Shown: one piece after another, positions 17,841 to 26,978 of the stretch
How the letters are laid out: each line of letters starts with the position of its first letter
Position numbering within the stretch: position 1 is the stretch's first letter
Origin: an uncultured Clostridium sp.
GTDB lineage: Bacteria > Bacillota > Clostridia > TANB77 > CAG-508
Direction: 5' to 3'
DNA: 64,000 nt
Assembly (NCBI GenBank): GCA_900553755.1
Contig: USEX01000003.1
Coordinates: forward strand, 10,438 to 74,437
The notes under the pieces: generated by a model
Database searches by the model: none
What the model was told of the DNA's origin: nothing
The model's input: the letters and a program-made list of their open reading frames with translations, nothing else
Program-made: the position numbers and the translations under genes

Positions 17841-19151
17841 TTATTTTCCAATGTTTGTCAACATAATTATATTATCCATAATCTGTTTCGTAGCCTCATT
17901 TAGCTGATCCTTTTCTGGAATTTTATCTTTGTTTTGTGAAAAATCTAGTGGCTTTCCATAATTCAAGTAAACCTTTGAAAAAGGTTTAAAGCTTCCACTT
18001 ATTCCTACTGGAACTACCCTTACTCCTGTTTTTAACGCCATATATGCAGCACCATTTTGTACCTTTGCACCTTTCTCAAGGCCTCTTCTAGTACCTTCTG
18101 GGAACAATCCTATGGTTTGCCCATTTTTCAAACATTTTATACATCTCTTCATAGCTTCCATATCTCTCATTCCTCTTTTTATAGGAATAACATCAAATAA
18201 ATGACCTATCCAGCTCAAAAAAGCGTTATTGAATAAATCTTCTTTTGCTATAAATATTATCCTTCTTTTGCTACTTACAACAAGTCCAACAGCATCCCAT
18301 ATATTCAAATGATTAGCACACACAATTGTTGGTTCATCCAATGGTAGATTTTCTTCGTTAATTTTTTCTATCCTAAACACAATTCTATAAAATCCATACA
18401 ATATCCCTTTAACTACTGCTCTTACAAATTTCTTCCATGGAGTTTCTGGTCTAATTCTATAAATCTTAGCTTCTTTTTTCTTATCTTTTAATTTTTTATC
18501 TATGAGTTTAGAAATTTCTTTTTCTACTTGCTTAATGCTCATATTGGTAGAATCTATCACATGTGCTCCTGGTGCCACTTTTAAAGCCCCATATTCTTTT
18601 TCTTTATCTATTTTATCTCTTTTTCTGATGTTTTCTAAAACCTCTTCATAAGACATATCTATGCCTTTTTCTTGGTTTTGCTTATATCTTCTTTTTGCTC
18701 TTTCTCCATCATCAGCGTCCAAATATATCTTAATATCCGCTGTAGGAAATACTACTGTACAAATGTCTCTGCCTTCCATTATAGTATCTTGCCCTTGAGC
18801 CATTTTTCTTTGAAGCCTTGCCATCTCTAACCTTATTTGTTTTATGCTAGATACTTGCGAAACATTTTGTGATACTTCTTTCCCTCTTATCTCTTCTGAC
18901 ACATCTTCTCCATCTAAGAAAACATGCAAATTTCCATCTATGTTTTTCATTTCTATATTAATATCTTGAAGCATCTTAGCAATTTTCTCTTCATCATCTA
19001 ATTGTATATTTTTTCTTAGCATTTCTAGAGTTACACATCTATAAGTTGCGCCTGTATCTATATTTAAAAGATTATATTTTTTTGCCAGCCTCTTCGTTAC
19101 AGTTCCTTTACCTGTTCCTGATGGTCCATCAATTCCTACTATAAATGACAT
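17841..19151 (-). CDS. cmk: Cytidylate kinase fused to a PlsC-type acyltransferase
   Basis: This 436-residue protein has two enzymes in one chain. Residues 1 to about 220 are cytidylate kinase, phosphorylating CMP/dCMP: P-loop GIDGPSGTGKGT (6-17), DTGATYR and MEGRDICTVVFP. After a Lys-rich linker, residues from about 240 form a 1-acyl-glycerol-3-phosphate acyltransferase: ANHLNIWDAVG (H-x4-D, about 280) and LFPEGTRRG (about 351). No stop or frameshift separates the halves. In other Clostridia cmk and plsC are neighbours, so a gene fusion is likely. CTP is also used for phospholipid precursor synthesis, but a functional reason for linkage is only a guess. Confidence 0.93.
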   Translation of the reverse strand: MSFIVGIDGPSGTGKGTVTKRLAKKYNLLNIDTGATYRCVTLEMLRKNIQLDDEEKIAKMLQDINIEMKNIDGNLHVFLDGEDVSEEIRGKEVSQNVSQVSSIKQIRLEMARLQRKMAQGQDTIMEGRDICTVVFPTADIKIYLDADDGERAKRRYKQNQEKGIDMSYEEVLENIRKRDKIDKEKEYGALKVAPGAHVIDSTNMSIKQVEKEISKLIDKKLKDKKKEAKIYRIRPETPWKKFVRAVVKGILYGFYRIVFRIEKINEENLPLDEPTIVCANHLNIWDAVGLVVSSKRRIIFIAKEDLFNNAFLSWIGHLFDVIPIKRGMRDMEAMKRCIKCLKNGQTIGLFPEGTRRGLEKGAKVQNGAAYMALKTGVRVVPVGISGSFKPFSKVYLNYGKPLDFSQNKDKIPEKDQLNEATKQIMDNIIMLTNIGK

Positions 19152-19170
19152 AATTTTTTCCTCCCTTGTT

Positions 19171-20049
19171 TTAGCTTTTTAAAGAATTAAAATGTATTCC
19201 CTTCGCCACTAAATCTATTTTTACAACATTCATAGCTGTTTGTTTTTCTATTTCTTTTTTTGTTTTCTCTCTAAAAGTTTTTAAAGTTTTTATTATATTA
19301 TTTCCATAGTTTAGCACAGCCTCCATGTATATAGATATTCCGTCCCCATAGTTTTCTACTCTAGTTCTTGTAACACTGTATATTTCAGGCATTCTGTTTG
19401 CTACATTTTCTGCTATTTGTCTAAATACGCTATCAGATATAGTAAACTTTCCTAAATAGCTAAATGTTGGTCTTATCATAGATTTCTCTGATATATATGG
19501 ATTTTCTCCCATTCCTTTTGATTTAAATATTTGCAATGGATCTAATAAATATCCAGAAAAGTCTTTTTTTATCTCAAAGGTTGGCACTGGTATAACATGT
19601 TTTCCCTGTGTAACACGTATGTTTCTAGCTTTTTCCATTTCTTCTTCAGTTGCCACATCATTTATATATATTGTTTTCTCAAATGGTGGTAAATCCAGAT
19701 TTTCTCTTATCTTTTCCACCATTTTATCAGATGTGCCTAATACCAATAAGCTATCTGGCTTATATTTTTTAAATGCTTTTTTCATTTCATCCTGCTCTTT
19801 TTTCTCTAGAAAAAGTGCATGCTTTACAGTCTCGATTTTAGTAGGCGCTTTTTTAGCCGAAGTACCAGCAAGCACTTCGTTTTCATTAATAAATAAACCA
19901 TCGTCTATTATATAATGAATATCGTTTGTACTAGCTACAAGCTGAGCTCTATAGCTTTTTCCTGTTCCCGATGGTCCTACAAAAGCATAAATTTTCATTT
20001 TATGTTCTTCAGATTTATTGTTATTTGGTATTTTTAATTTAATATACAT
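19171..20049 (-). CDS. P-loop protein with a C-terminal Asp23/Gls24-like domain
   Basis: The N-terminal half has a Walker A motif, FVGPSGTGKSYRAQ, followed by IIDDGLFI and a later LLVLGTSDKM segment, so it probably binds ATP or GTP. The last hundred residues (ISDSVFRQIAENVANRMPEI.SV ... YGNNIIKTLKTFREKTKKEIE) resemble the Asp23/Gls24 family of envelope-stress proteins. The combination is not one I recognise by name. The start is uncertain: ATG 20049 has AAGG upstream and overlaps the glycosyltransferase gene, while ATG 19998 begins right before the P-loop. It lies 20 nt before cmk-plsC. Confidence 0.7.
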   Translation of the reverse strand: MYIKLKIPNNNKSEEHKMKIYAFVGPSGTGKSYRAQLVASTNDIHYIIDDGLFINENEVLAGTSAKKAPTKIETVKHALFLEKKEQDEMKKAFKKYKPDSLLVLGTSDKMVEKIRENLDLPPFEKTIYINDVATEEEMEKARNIRVTQGKHVIPVPTFEIKKDFSGYLLDPLQIFKSKGMGENPYISEKSMIRPTFSYLGKFTISDSVFRQIAENVANRMPEIYSVTRTRVENYGDGISIYMEAVLNYGNNIIKTLKTFREKTKKEIEKQTAMNVVKIDLVAKGIHFNSLKS

Positions 20050-21592
20050 ATACAACCTTCCCTGCATTTAAATTTTGCATTAATTCATCTTTAGAATAAT
20101 TATATTTTGCCTTGATTTGGCTAATTATACTGTCTGAGTCTACTCCCTCATTGAAAACTAAAACTATACCTTTAGACATATCTTTATCTTTCATAACATT
20201 TTCAATATTTTCAATACTTGCGTTGCTACTTCTCATAATATAAGAATCTTCAAACTCTGTGAATAAATATATATCATCTAAGAATCTTAAATTATTCTCA
20301 TTTATTATATACATAGCTGGCAAATCTGATTTTTCTGCTATTCTTTCAGCTAAATGATTCATTTTTGTGAATGTGAAGTCTAATTTTGTTTTTGTTACAA
20401 TTGGGCTTACGATAACTATTACAAAAGTTAATATAGTTACTAACATCGCATCTTTTTCTTTCAATATATTTTTATATAATATGTAAAATGTATAAATCAA
20501 CCATATTGTAGATACTGATACTATTGGCATGAAATATCTTAACTCTTTATATGGAGACATTTTAGCTACTAATAGAAAGTATATTATAGATGGAACAAAA
20601 ATAAGATTTATTATTTTATCTTTTCCCTCTAAATTTTTAGCTTTTTGCTTTAATATTATATATATCAAAATCAAAAGAAGTCCTAAGTTATTTGCAGCAC
20701 CCTTTTGTAATATGTAGAAACACTGCCCAGCGTCCACAAAAAGTGAATCTAAATTAAACAAATTGCTTTTTGCTCCAGCTCCTCTGTATCCTCCAAACAT
20801 ATGGTATAAAGAGTATGGGAATATTGCCAATGATAACCCTGCAGCAATTGCAAAAGTTGCTACATATTTTGCCAAATTTTTATATTGTTTTTTCTTTATA
20901 TATTTTACTGCAAACATCACAAATAATACAAACATATACATGATTGTATAATAATGTGTAAGTGACGCCAATAGTGCTGTTGTTCCTATAAAAATAAGGT
21001 CATTTAGCTTTAACTCTTCTTTATCAAAAATCTTCATGTGTGCATATGTAATCATTAATATGAAAAGATTAGTCAATTCATACATTCTTATGTACGCAGT
21101 TGTATCTAAAGCTCCTATTGTTAATCCAGTTATCAATGTTGCAAATAATGCTAAAATTTGATTTTTGAAAAGCTTGCTGCAAATCAAATATATAAATATA
21201 CTTGAAAATACAAAGATAACTATATTTAATATAATTCCCGTCCATTTAGTAAAACTATCTATTGTAAAGCTTGCCGCTATTCTTAGTAGCAAATAATAAA
21301 GTGGTGGATGAACATCATTTTTCTGATTCTCATATACTGCTCTAAAATCAAATTTTTCATCCTCATTTACTGATAAATAATCTATATAATATTTTTTATT
21401 ATGCCAATTATCATAAAAATCACTATTATCTGTAATATCTATTTTATCATAATTCATTAAAGCATATGAATATGCTTCATCTATATGAAAATATTCTTTT
21501 CTATTTCCTACATAAATTCTTACAATTACTTGTAGCAATATTATTAATACCATGCAAATTACTACAGTACTTTTCTTCAATTTGTTTTCCAT
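20039..21592 (-). CDS. Multi-spanning GT-C glycosyltransferase (family 39/ArnT type)
   Basis: This 517-residue membrane protein has about eleven hydrophobic segments. After the first helix comes YFHIDEAYSYAL, with the Asp-Glu typical of GT-C enzymes, and then a loop ending NDVHPPLYYLLL, a hallmark of dolichyl- or undecaprenyl-phosphate-sugar transferases. A soluble C-terminal part (about 415-517) is probably extracellular. Such enzymes move a sugar from a lipid carrier onto a surface glycan or protein. Acceptor unknown. It is the first gene of the cluster running down to typA. Confidence 0.82.
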   Translation of the reverse strand: MENKLKKSTVVICMVLIILLQVIVRIYVGNRKEYFHIDEAYSYALMNYDKIDITDNSDFYDNWHNKKYYIDYLSVNEDEKFDFRAVYENQKNDVHPPLYYLLLRIAASFTIDSFTKWTGIILNIVIFVFSSIFIYLICSKLFKNQILALFATLITGLTIGALDTTAYIRMYELTNLFILMITYAHMKIFDKEELKLNDLIFIGTTALLASLTHYYTIMYMFVLFVMFAVKYIKKKQYKNLAKYVATFAIAAGLSLAIFPYSLYHMFGGYRGAGAKSNLFNLDSLFVDAGQCFYILQKGAANNLGLLLILIYIILKQKAKNLEGKDKIINLIFVPSIIYFLLVAKMSPYKELRYFMPIVSVSTIWLIYTFYILYKNILKEKDAMLVTILTFVIVIVSPIVTKTKLDFTFTKMNHLAERIAEKSDLPAMYIINENNLRFLDDIYLFTEFEDSYIMRSSNASIENIENVMKDKDMSKGIVLVFNEGVDSDSIISQIKAKYNYSKDELMQNLNAGKVVYVY

Positions 21593-21667
21593 TGTATCCT
21601 CCTAAAATTATTTTGCATACTGATTTTATCATATAATAGCAATAATGTCACTATTTTGAGTGCATAA

Positions 21668-21694
21668 AGAAAAAACAACCTAATAGGTTGTTTT
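21668..21694 (-). terminator. Terminator after the prepilin/FGE gene
   Basis: AACAACC (21674-21680) pairs with GGTTGTT (21686-21692), followed in the minus direction by a run of Ts (21669-21675). Confidence 0.85.
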
Positions 21695-21773
21695 AATAAT
21701 TAAATTTAAGTCCCACTATTTTATCATTAAAGTAGGGCGAGAGCCAAACTCCGCTGCCTCCACTATTGGCGTA

Positions 21774-22301
21774 CTACCGTAGTGGACGGGCACTCGCCGG
21801 ACTGCTCGAGCCACTATATGTATATCTACCACCTCTGCCAGTACGGCTATCTGTGCCGCTCATCTCCTGAGTCCATTCTTGGCAATTTCCGGCTAAGTCG
21901 TATATGTTATTCGCTTTCCATGCTTCATTTGAACCAGTAGCTTTCTTTACTGCACTACCATTTGCATTTTTCTCATAATTTCCTGTATTTGCCGGCGATA
22001 TTGAATCTTTATAATTTCCCCATGCTGTAGAATTAGTTATACTTTTTTTCTCTCCTTTTTTAGATATAAAATCACATGCTAAGTCCCACTGGATCCCCCA
22101 GATCATCCTGCTTTCTACTTCATCACTTGCATTTAACATTGTACATTTTTTGTATAAATTATACCAGTTTGTATTTGTTAATGTTGTTTTTTCTTTTTGT
22201 ACCCCTTCATTTGATAGTTCATATCTTCCTATATAAAATCCTCCATATTTTTTTATGCTATTTATCATATTTATATAATCACTTGTAAGTGTTTCAGCCA
22301 T
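21774..22301 (-). CDS. C-terminal fragment: FGE/SUMF1-like (C-type-lectin fold) domain
   Basis: This 175-residue open stretch continues the prepilin frame after the TAG. It holds most of the domain: GGFYIGRYEL, MIWGIQWDLACDFI, YDLAGNCQEWTQE, GRGGRYTYSG. No convincing ribosome binding site precedes the ATG at 22301, so it is probably not translated alone. It ends at a second TAG just before the expected last 19 residues. Confidence 0.4.
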   Translation of the reverse strand: MAETLTSDYINMINSIKKYGGFYIGRYELSNEGVQKEKTTLTNTNWYNLYKKCTMLNASDEVESRMIWGIQWDLACDFISKKGEKKSITNSTAWGNYKDSISPANTGNYEKNANGSAVKKATGSNEAWKANNIYDLAGNCQEWTQEMSGTDSRTGRGGRYTYSGSSSPASARPLR

Positions 22302-22448
22302 TATCTTTGTACTATCAAATCCTAATACTGTTTTATAATACTCTTCTGTTTTATCATATTTTACTACTATGTCAGGCTCTCTATAACTTGTCGCATTTGG
22401 TGTACTTCTTGATATAGTTACTGTATCTCCTGTTCTTCCTATAGTTAC

Positions 22449-22982
22449 CTAATTTGTATACATTTTTGTTGTAACTCCTACATCTCCTGATAAAGCTATT
22501 CCATTATTCGAAGTCACATACATACTTGAAAGTACACTTGCTTCCACTGGCACCCAAACCCATTCATTTCCTGCATCATCTTTTATTACTAGTCCATGGT
22601 CTACTGAATCTTGTGTTGGGGCAGAGTTTCCATTTCCCCATTTTGCATCTCCTGCGTCTATTGGAGTATATCCTCCAGGGATTACTGGATTATTGGTTCC
22701 AGGTTTTTTCCCATTTATCGTTCCATTCTCTTCGGCTTTCGTATTAACTGGAACTTTTGCTATTCCACTCTCTTTTCCATTTTTATCAACCCAGTCAGCT
22801 AAATCGTTAAAGTATTTTTCTTCCTTCGTGTCTTGAGAGGCATAATCATTTACAGCTGTTTTTGCTCTTTTCATTATTCCTCCATTGTCTATTGTTAGGC
22901 TTAAAGTTACTCCAGCTATAATTATTAGCACTACTATTGTTACCACTAAGGCAACCAATGTGATTCCATTTTCTTTTTTCAT
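22449..22982 (-). CDS. N-terminal fragment: prepilin-like secreted protein
   Basis: This 177-residue fragment begins after AAGGAGG. It has a short basic start (MKKENG), a pilin-type hydrophobic helix (ITLVALVVTIVVLIIIAGVTL), then a hydrophilic region with Asn/Gly/Pro-rich linkers (KKPGTNNPVIPGGYTPIDAG) and a small beta-rich piece (GNEWVWVPVEASVL) that opens the FGE-type domain. The usual Glu5 of type IV pilins is missing. Translation would stop at the TAG at 22449 and leave the domain incomplete. It is exported or membrane-anchored if made. Confidence 0.6.
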   Translation of the reverse strand: MKKENGITLVALVVTIVVLIIIAGVTLSLTIDNGGIMKRAKTAVNDYASQDTKEEKYFNDLADWVDKNGKESGIAKVPVNTKAEENGTINGKKPGTNNPVIPGGYTPIDAGDAKWGNGNSAPTQDSVDHGLVIKDDAGNEWVWVPVEASVLSSMYVTSNNGIALSGDVGVTTKMYTN

Positions 22983-23030
22983 TCTTTTATTTCCTCCTTT
23001 TCATTGGTTTTCTCATTTCAAATATTGCTT

Positions 23031-24266
23031 TTATGCAACATCCTTAATTTTTATATCTCTAACGTGGTCTATTTTCTCCCATTTTGTGTCTCTTATAAAT
23101 AAACATTTAAAGTTAATTAATAGCCATGATCCTAGGAATAATGGGTATAAAACCAATCCTTTTATCATTGGCTTTATTGGTCTTTTATCCAACCACATTA
23201 TTATTATTCCAACAAATATTGGTAGTAAAAATGTTGGTAATAAATATCTAATACAATTTACAATTAAATCTGGTGTAGACATTCCACCAAGTATATACAT
23301 AACAAAGTTAATTATTACTAATACACCTGTTAATATAAACATTGGTATACTTCCTATCATATATAAAAGTCCATCAAAATTCATCACTGTTTTATGTTCT
23401 TTTACAGCTACTGCTAATGGTTTTGTATATTCGCTTAAGCATTGAATATGTCCAACAGTCCATCTAGATCTTTGTGACCAAGATTGTTTAAATCCTACTG
23501 GCTGTTCATCATAAACTATTGCATCTACTGCCCAGCCAACTTTCTTACCTTTTATAATTGTTTTTAACGAGAATTCTATATCCTCAGTTAAAGTTTTTGT
23601 ATTCCAGCCTGTTGGCTTTATTACATCAAACTTAACCATAAATCCTGTACCATTTAATAGTGCAGATAAGCCTAAATTATACCTTGCTAAATGGTAGAAT
23701 CTATGCATTGTCCAGTAAAATATTGCGTATCCTGCTGAAACCCAGCTATCTGCAGGGTTCTTGATATCTCTGTATCCTTGAACAACTTCTTCGCCTTGAC
23801 ATAATTTTTTGTTCATTGCTTTTGTAAAGTTAACATCAACAATGTTATCAGCATCAAATACAAAGAATGCATCATAATCAGCATTTTCTTCAATTTTTTG
23901 TTTTAAAAACCATTGCAAAGCAGCACCTTTAGTTTGTTTTGCTGGGTCTTCTTCATGTCTTTCTAATACTATCGCTCCTGCTTCTTTTGCAATTTTTACA
24001 GTATTATCTGTACAGTTATCAGCTATTACATAAATATCTAATAACTCTTTAGGATAATCCTGATTTTTTAAACTTTCTATTAAATTTCCTATTACAGCTT
24101 CTTCATTGTGTGCAGGCAAAATAGCCATAAACTTGTGATTTTTATCCACAAGTAATGGCTTATCTTTTAATTTTACTAACGAACAAATACTAACAACTAA
24201 TTGGTATAACCAATATATAGTTATTATCCAGACAATTGCCTGTTGTATAATATATAAATATTCCAT
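23031..24266 (-). CDS. Processive family 2 glycosyltransferase, membrane-bound
   Basis: This 411-residue enzyme has an N-terminal helix, a GT2 catalytic domain and three or four C-terminal helices. AILPAHNEEAVIGNLIESL starts the nucleotide-sugar fold, FVFDADN carries the DxD, TEDIEF is the base region and QRSRWTVGHIQCL is the Q-x-x-R-W motif of processive synthases (cellulose, hyaluronan, poly-GlcNAc type). It probably makes or extends a surface polysaccharide. It lies 26 nt downstream of pnp and may share its transcript. Confidence 0.9.
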   Translation of the reverse strand: MEYLYIIQQAIVWIITIYWLYQLVVSICSLVKLKDKPLLVDKNHKFMAILPAHNEEAVIGNLIESLKNQDYPKELLDIYVIADNCTDNTVKIAKEAGAIVLERHEEDPAKQTKGAALQWFLKQKIEENADYDAFFVFDADNIVDVNFTKAMNKKLCQGEEVVQGYRDIKNPADSWVSAGYAIFYWTMHRFYHLARYNLGLSALLNGTGFMVKFDVIKPTGWNTKTLTEDIEFSLKTIIKGKKVGWAVDAIVYDEQPVGFKQSWSQRSRWTVGHIQCLSEYTKPLAVAVKEHKTVMNFDGLLYMIGSIPMFILTGVLVIINFVMYILGGMSTPDLIVNCIRYLLPTFLLPIFVGIIIMWLDKRPIKPMIKGLVLYPLFLGSWLLINFKCLFIRDTKWEKIDHVRDIKIKDVA

Positions 24267-24292
24267 TTATTTTTCTCCTAATATTATAAATA

Positions 24293-26422
24293 TTATTCTT
24301 CTACGTCTTCTTCTTTGTTGCCAGCTTCTAAGTCTTTCATTGTTAAGTTTATTCTATCTTGGTTATCTATTTCATAAACCTTAACTGTTACTTCATCGCC
24401 CACAGCAAGTACATCTTCTACTTTTTCTACTCTTTTGCTTGATATTTTAGATATGTGAAGTAATCCTTCTCTTCCTCCACCTATATCTACAAAAGCACCA
24501 AAAGGCATTATTCTCGTGACTTTTCCTTCATATATTCCGCCAACTTCTATGTCTTTTGCTATATCTTCTATCATTTTTAATGCATTTTTTCCTTGCTCTG
24601 AGTCCTCAGTATATATGCAAACTTTTCCGTCTTCTTCTATATCTATTTTTACACCTGTTGCTGCTATTATTTTGTTTATCATTTTTCCGCCAGGACCTAT
24701 TACATCCTTTATTTTATCTACATTTATCGTAGTTGTAATTATTTTGGGTGCATATTTAGATATTTCTTTTCTTGGCTCAGCAATTTGCTTTAACATTATT
24801 TCATCTAATATATAATCACGAGCTTTTTTGGTTCTTTCAAATGCTTCTTTTATAATATCATATGTTAGTCCATCGTTTTTAATGTCAACTTGTATTGCTG
24901 TTATACCATCTTTTGTACCACCAACTTTAAAGTCCATATCTCCGAAAAAATCTTCTATTCCTTGTATATCTGTTAGCATTATATATTTATCTGGATCTTC
25001 TGGATCTGTTACTAATCCTGTTGATATACCGGCTACTGGTTTTCTGATTGGAACCCCTGCATCCATAAGTGCTAAAGTGCTTCCACAAATACTTGCTTGT
25101 GATGTTGAACCATTTGAAGATAATACTTCTGATACAACTCTTATTGTATATGGAAATTCTTCTTCTGAAGGTATTACTGGAACTAAAGCTTTTTCAGCTA
25201 AAGCGCCATGTCCAATTTCTCTTCTTCCAGGTCCACGTGATGGTCTTGCTTCTCCAACTGAATAAGATGGGAAATTGTATTGATGCATATATCTTTTTGA
25301 ATCCTCTTCATCTAATCCATCTAATTCTTGCTCTTCTGATTTAGTTCCTAAGGTAACTACTGATAATACTTGAGTTTGGCCTCTTGTAAATATTGCACTT
25401 CCGTGAACTCTAGGAAGAACGCCTACTTCACAAGATAATGGTCTTATTTCGTCTATTTTTCTTCCATCAGGACGAATATGTTCTTTGTATATCATTTCTC
25501 TTACACATTTTTTCTCTAAATCGTGGATACTTGCTGCTATATCTGCTGCTTTCTCCTCTGCTTCATCTTCACCATATTTTTCAACAAAATATGCTTGTAT
25601 ATCTTGAGTTAAAGCTTCCATATTAGCATCTCTTACTTCTTTATCTTGCGCTTGTACATCTTTGTACATTCTTTCTTTAAAGTTTGCAGATATTTCATCA
25701 AATACAGCTGAATCTGTAGCAAATGATACATATTCAAATTTTGGCTTTCCTACTTCTTCTTTTATTTTTTCTATAAATGCACATAATTTTTTAATTTCAC
25801 TATGTCCTGCTTTTATAGCTTCAAGCATTGTATCGTTTGGAATTTCATCTGCTCCAGCTTCTATCATTGTTACTTTTTCTAAAGTTCCAGCCACTGTTAA
25901 GTTTAATCTACTTTTTTCTCTTTCTGCAACTGTAGGGTTTATTACAATTTGATTATCCACATATCCTACACTTACTGCTGCTGTTGGTCCTCCAAAAGGT
26001 ATATCTGAAATTGAAAGTGCTGCAGATGCACCAATCATTGCACATACTTCTGGGCTATTATCTTGCTCTACAGATAAAACTGTTGCTACAACGCATACAT
26101 CATTTCTAAAATCTTTCGGAAATAGTGGACGTATTGGCCTATCTATTGCTCTTGATGTTAGTATTGCTTTATCTGCTGGTTTTCCTTCTCTTTTTTGGAA
26201 ACTTCCTGGTATTTTTCCTACAGCATATAATTTTTCTTCATAGTCTACTGATAGTGGAAAGAAATCCACTCCTTCTTTTGGTTGTTTTGATGCTGTTACG
26301 TTGACCATTACAACAGTATCGCCATAATGTACTATAACATCGCCATTAGCTAATTCTGCAACTTTTCCTGTTTCTATTGTTAGTTTTCTTCCTGCTAATT
26401 CTGTTTCAAATTTTTTATACAT
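24293..26422 (-). CDS. pnp: Polynucleotide phosphorylase
   Basis: This 709-residue enzyme degrades RNA 3'-to-5' with phosphate and takes part in mRNA decay. Two RNase PH-like domains are present (second one: GQTQVLSVVTLGT, with RREIGHGALAEKAL), then a KH domain (DKIKDVIGPGGKMINKI, about 560-620) and an S1 domain (GAFVDIGGGREGLLHISKI, about 630-700). Length is typical. It follows rpsO, the common order. A hairpin lies in the gap between them. Confidence 0.97.
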   Translation of the reverse strand: MYKKFETELAGRKLTIETGKVAELANGDVIVHYGDTVVMVNVTASKQPKEGVDFFPLSVDYEEKLYAVGKIPGSFQKREGKPADKAILTSRAIDRPIRPLFPKDFRNDVCVVATVLSVEQDNSPEVCAMIGASAALSISDIPFGGPTAAVSVGYVDNQIVINPTVAEREKSRLNLTVAGTLEKVTMIEAGADEIPNDTMLEAIKAGHSEIKKLCAFIEKIKEEVGKPKFEYVSFATDSAVFDEISANFKERMYKDVQAQDKEVRDANMEALTQDIQAYFVEKYGEDEAEEKAADIAASIHDLEKKCVREMIYKEHIRPDGRKIDEIRPLSCEVGVLPRVHGSAIFTRGQTQVLSVVTLGTKSEEQELDGLDEEDSKRYMHQYNFPSYSVGEARPSRGPGRREIGHGALAEKALVPVIPSEEEFPYTIRVVSEVLSSNGSTSQASICGSTLALMDAGVPIRKPVAGISTGLVTDPEDPDKYIMLTDIQGIEDFFGDMDFKVGGTKDGITAIQVDIKNDGLTYDIIKEAFERTKKARDYILDEIMLKQIAEPRKEISKYAPKIITTTINVDKIKDVIGPGGKMINKIIAATGVKIDIEEDGKVCIYTEDSEQGKNALKMIEDIAKDIEVGGIYEGKVTRIMPFGAFVDIGGGREGLLHISKISSKRVEKVEDVLAVGDEVTVKVYEIDNQDRINLTMKDLEAGNKEEDVEE

Positions 26423-26507
26423 AGTTTTCTCCTTACTTTTTAATTAAGCATTTTATATTTATTATTTTCTACAAAAAAACAAAAAATATTTAGCATTATT
26501 TTTTAAA

Positions 26508-26541
26508 AATGGGCGCTTTATCATTAGTAAAACGCCCTTTT
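26508..26541 (-). terminator. Hairpin between rpsO and pnp (terminator or processing site)
   Basis: GGGCG (26511-26515) pairs with CGCCC (26533-26537), and short T-runs flank both sides. In many bacteria the rpsO-pnp gap holds a partial terminator or an RNase III site; both fit. Confidence 0.6.
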
Positions 26542-26549
26542 TAATGTTA

Positions 26550-26813
26550 TTATTTTCTTAAACCTAATTTTGCAACTATATCTCTGTATCTTTGAACATC
26601 TTTATCTGCTAAATAGTTTAATAAACTTCTTCTATTTCCAATCATCTTGAATAATCCTCTTCTTGAGTGATTATCTTTCTTATGAACTTTTAGATGTTCT
26701 GTTAATTCGTTAATTCTTTCTGTTAAAAGAGCTATTTGAACTTCTGGTGAACCAGTATCTTTTTCATCTCTTTTGTATGTGTTGATTATTTCTTGTTTTC
26801 TTTCCTTTGTCAT
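26550..26813 (-). CDS. rpsO: 30S ribosomal protein S15
   Basis: This 87-residue protein binds 16S rRNA helices 20-22 in the central domain and starts platform assembly. The family pattern is complete: TGSPEVQIALLTERINELTEHL, HSRRGLF and RRSLLNYL. AGGAGGTG precedes the ATG. A structured leader sits upstream (26845-26892), and S15 commonly represses its own message. Confidence 0.98.
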   Translation of the reverse strand: MTKERKQEIINTYKRDEKDTGSPEVQIALLTERINELTEHLKVHKKDNHSRRGLFKMIGNRRSLLNYLADKDVQRYRDIVAKLGLRK

Positions 26814-26844
26814 GTTGTAATTACACCTCCTATTTTACTATTTG

Positions 26845-26892
26845 CCTTAAACTGAGTTCTAGTGGTGTGTTTGTCTAAAACCAAGTGTAAGG
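26845..26892 (-). promoter_or_regulatory. Structured leader hairpin before rpsO (candidate S15 autoregulatory element)
   Basis: Read on the minus strand, CCTTA pairs with TTAAGG and CTTGGTTTTAG with CTAGAACTCAG around an ACAAACACACCA loop, giving a stem of about 15 bp with two mismatches and two G-U pairs. It starts right after a likely promoter (TTGAAA 26923-26928, 17 nt, TTATAT 26900-26905). There is no T-run after it, so it is not a terminator. Confidence 0.5.
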
Positions 26893-26978
26893 TACTAACA
26901 TATAATATAATACCACAAAATATTTCAAATTACAAGCATTTCTACACAAATATTATTGCATAAATTTTTGAAAAACAA

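Larger units (their letters stand above)
21716..22982 (-). pseudogene. Broken gene: prepilin-type N-terminus plus FGE/C-lectin-type domain
   Basis: One long reading frame from ATG 22982 is cut three times. An in-frame TAG lies at 22449-22451, a second TAG at 21774-21776, and one extra T near 21745 puts the ending out of frame. Repairing these gives a protein of about 420 residues. It starts with a pilin-like leader and helix (ENGITLVALVVTIVVLIIIAG) and ends in a formylglycine-generating-enzyme fold: WGIQWDLACDFI, NIYDLAGNCQEWTQE, RGGRYTYSGS and a final GSRPTLMIK. The last 130 bp are noticeably GC-rich. The flanking pieces stay in frame across the stops, which points to recent decay or sequence error. 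Confidence 0.7.

Noticed and set aside
21774..22451. TAG being read as an amino acid
   Set aside because: TAG ends other ordinary genes here (the Cys-rich peptide gene, rplO), and a frameshift in the same gene favours decay or error.
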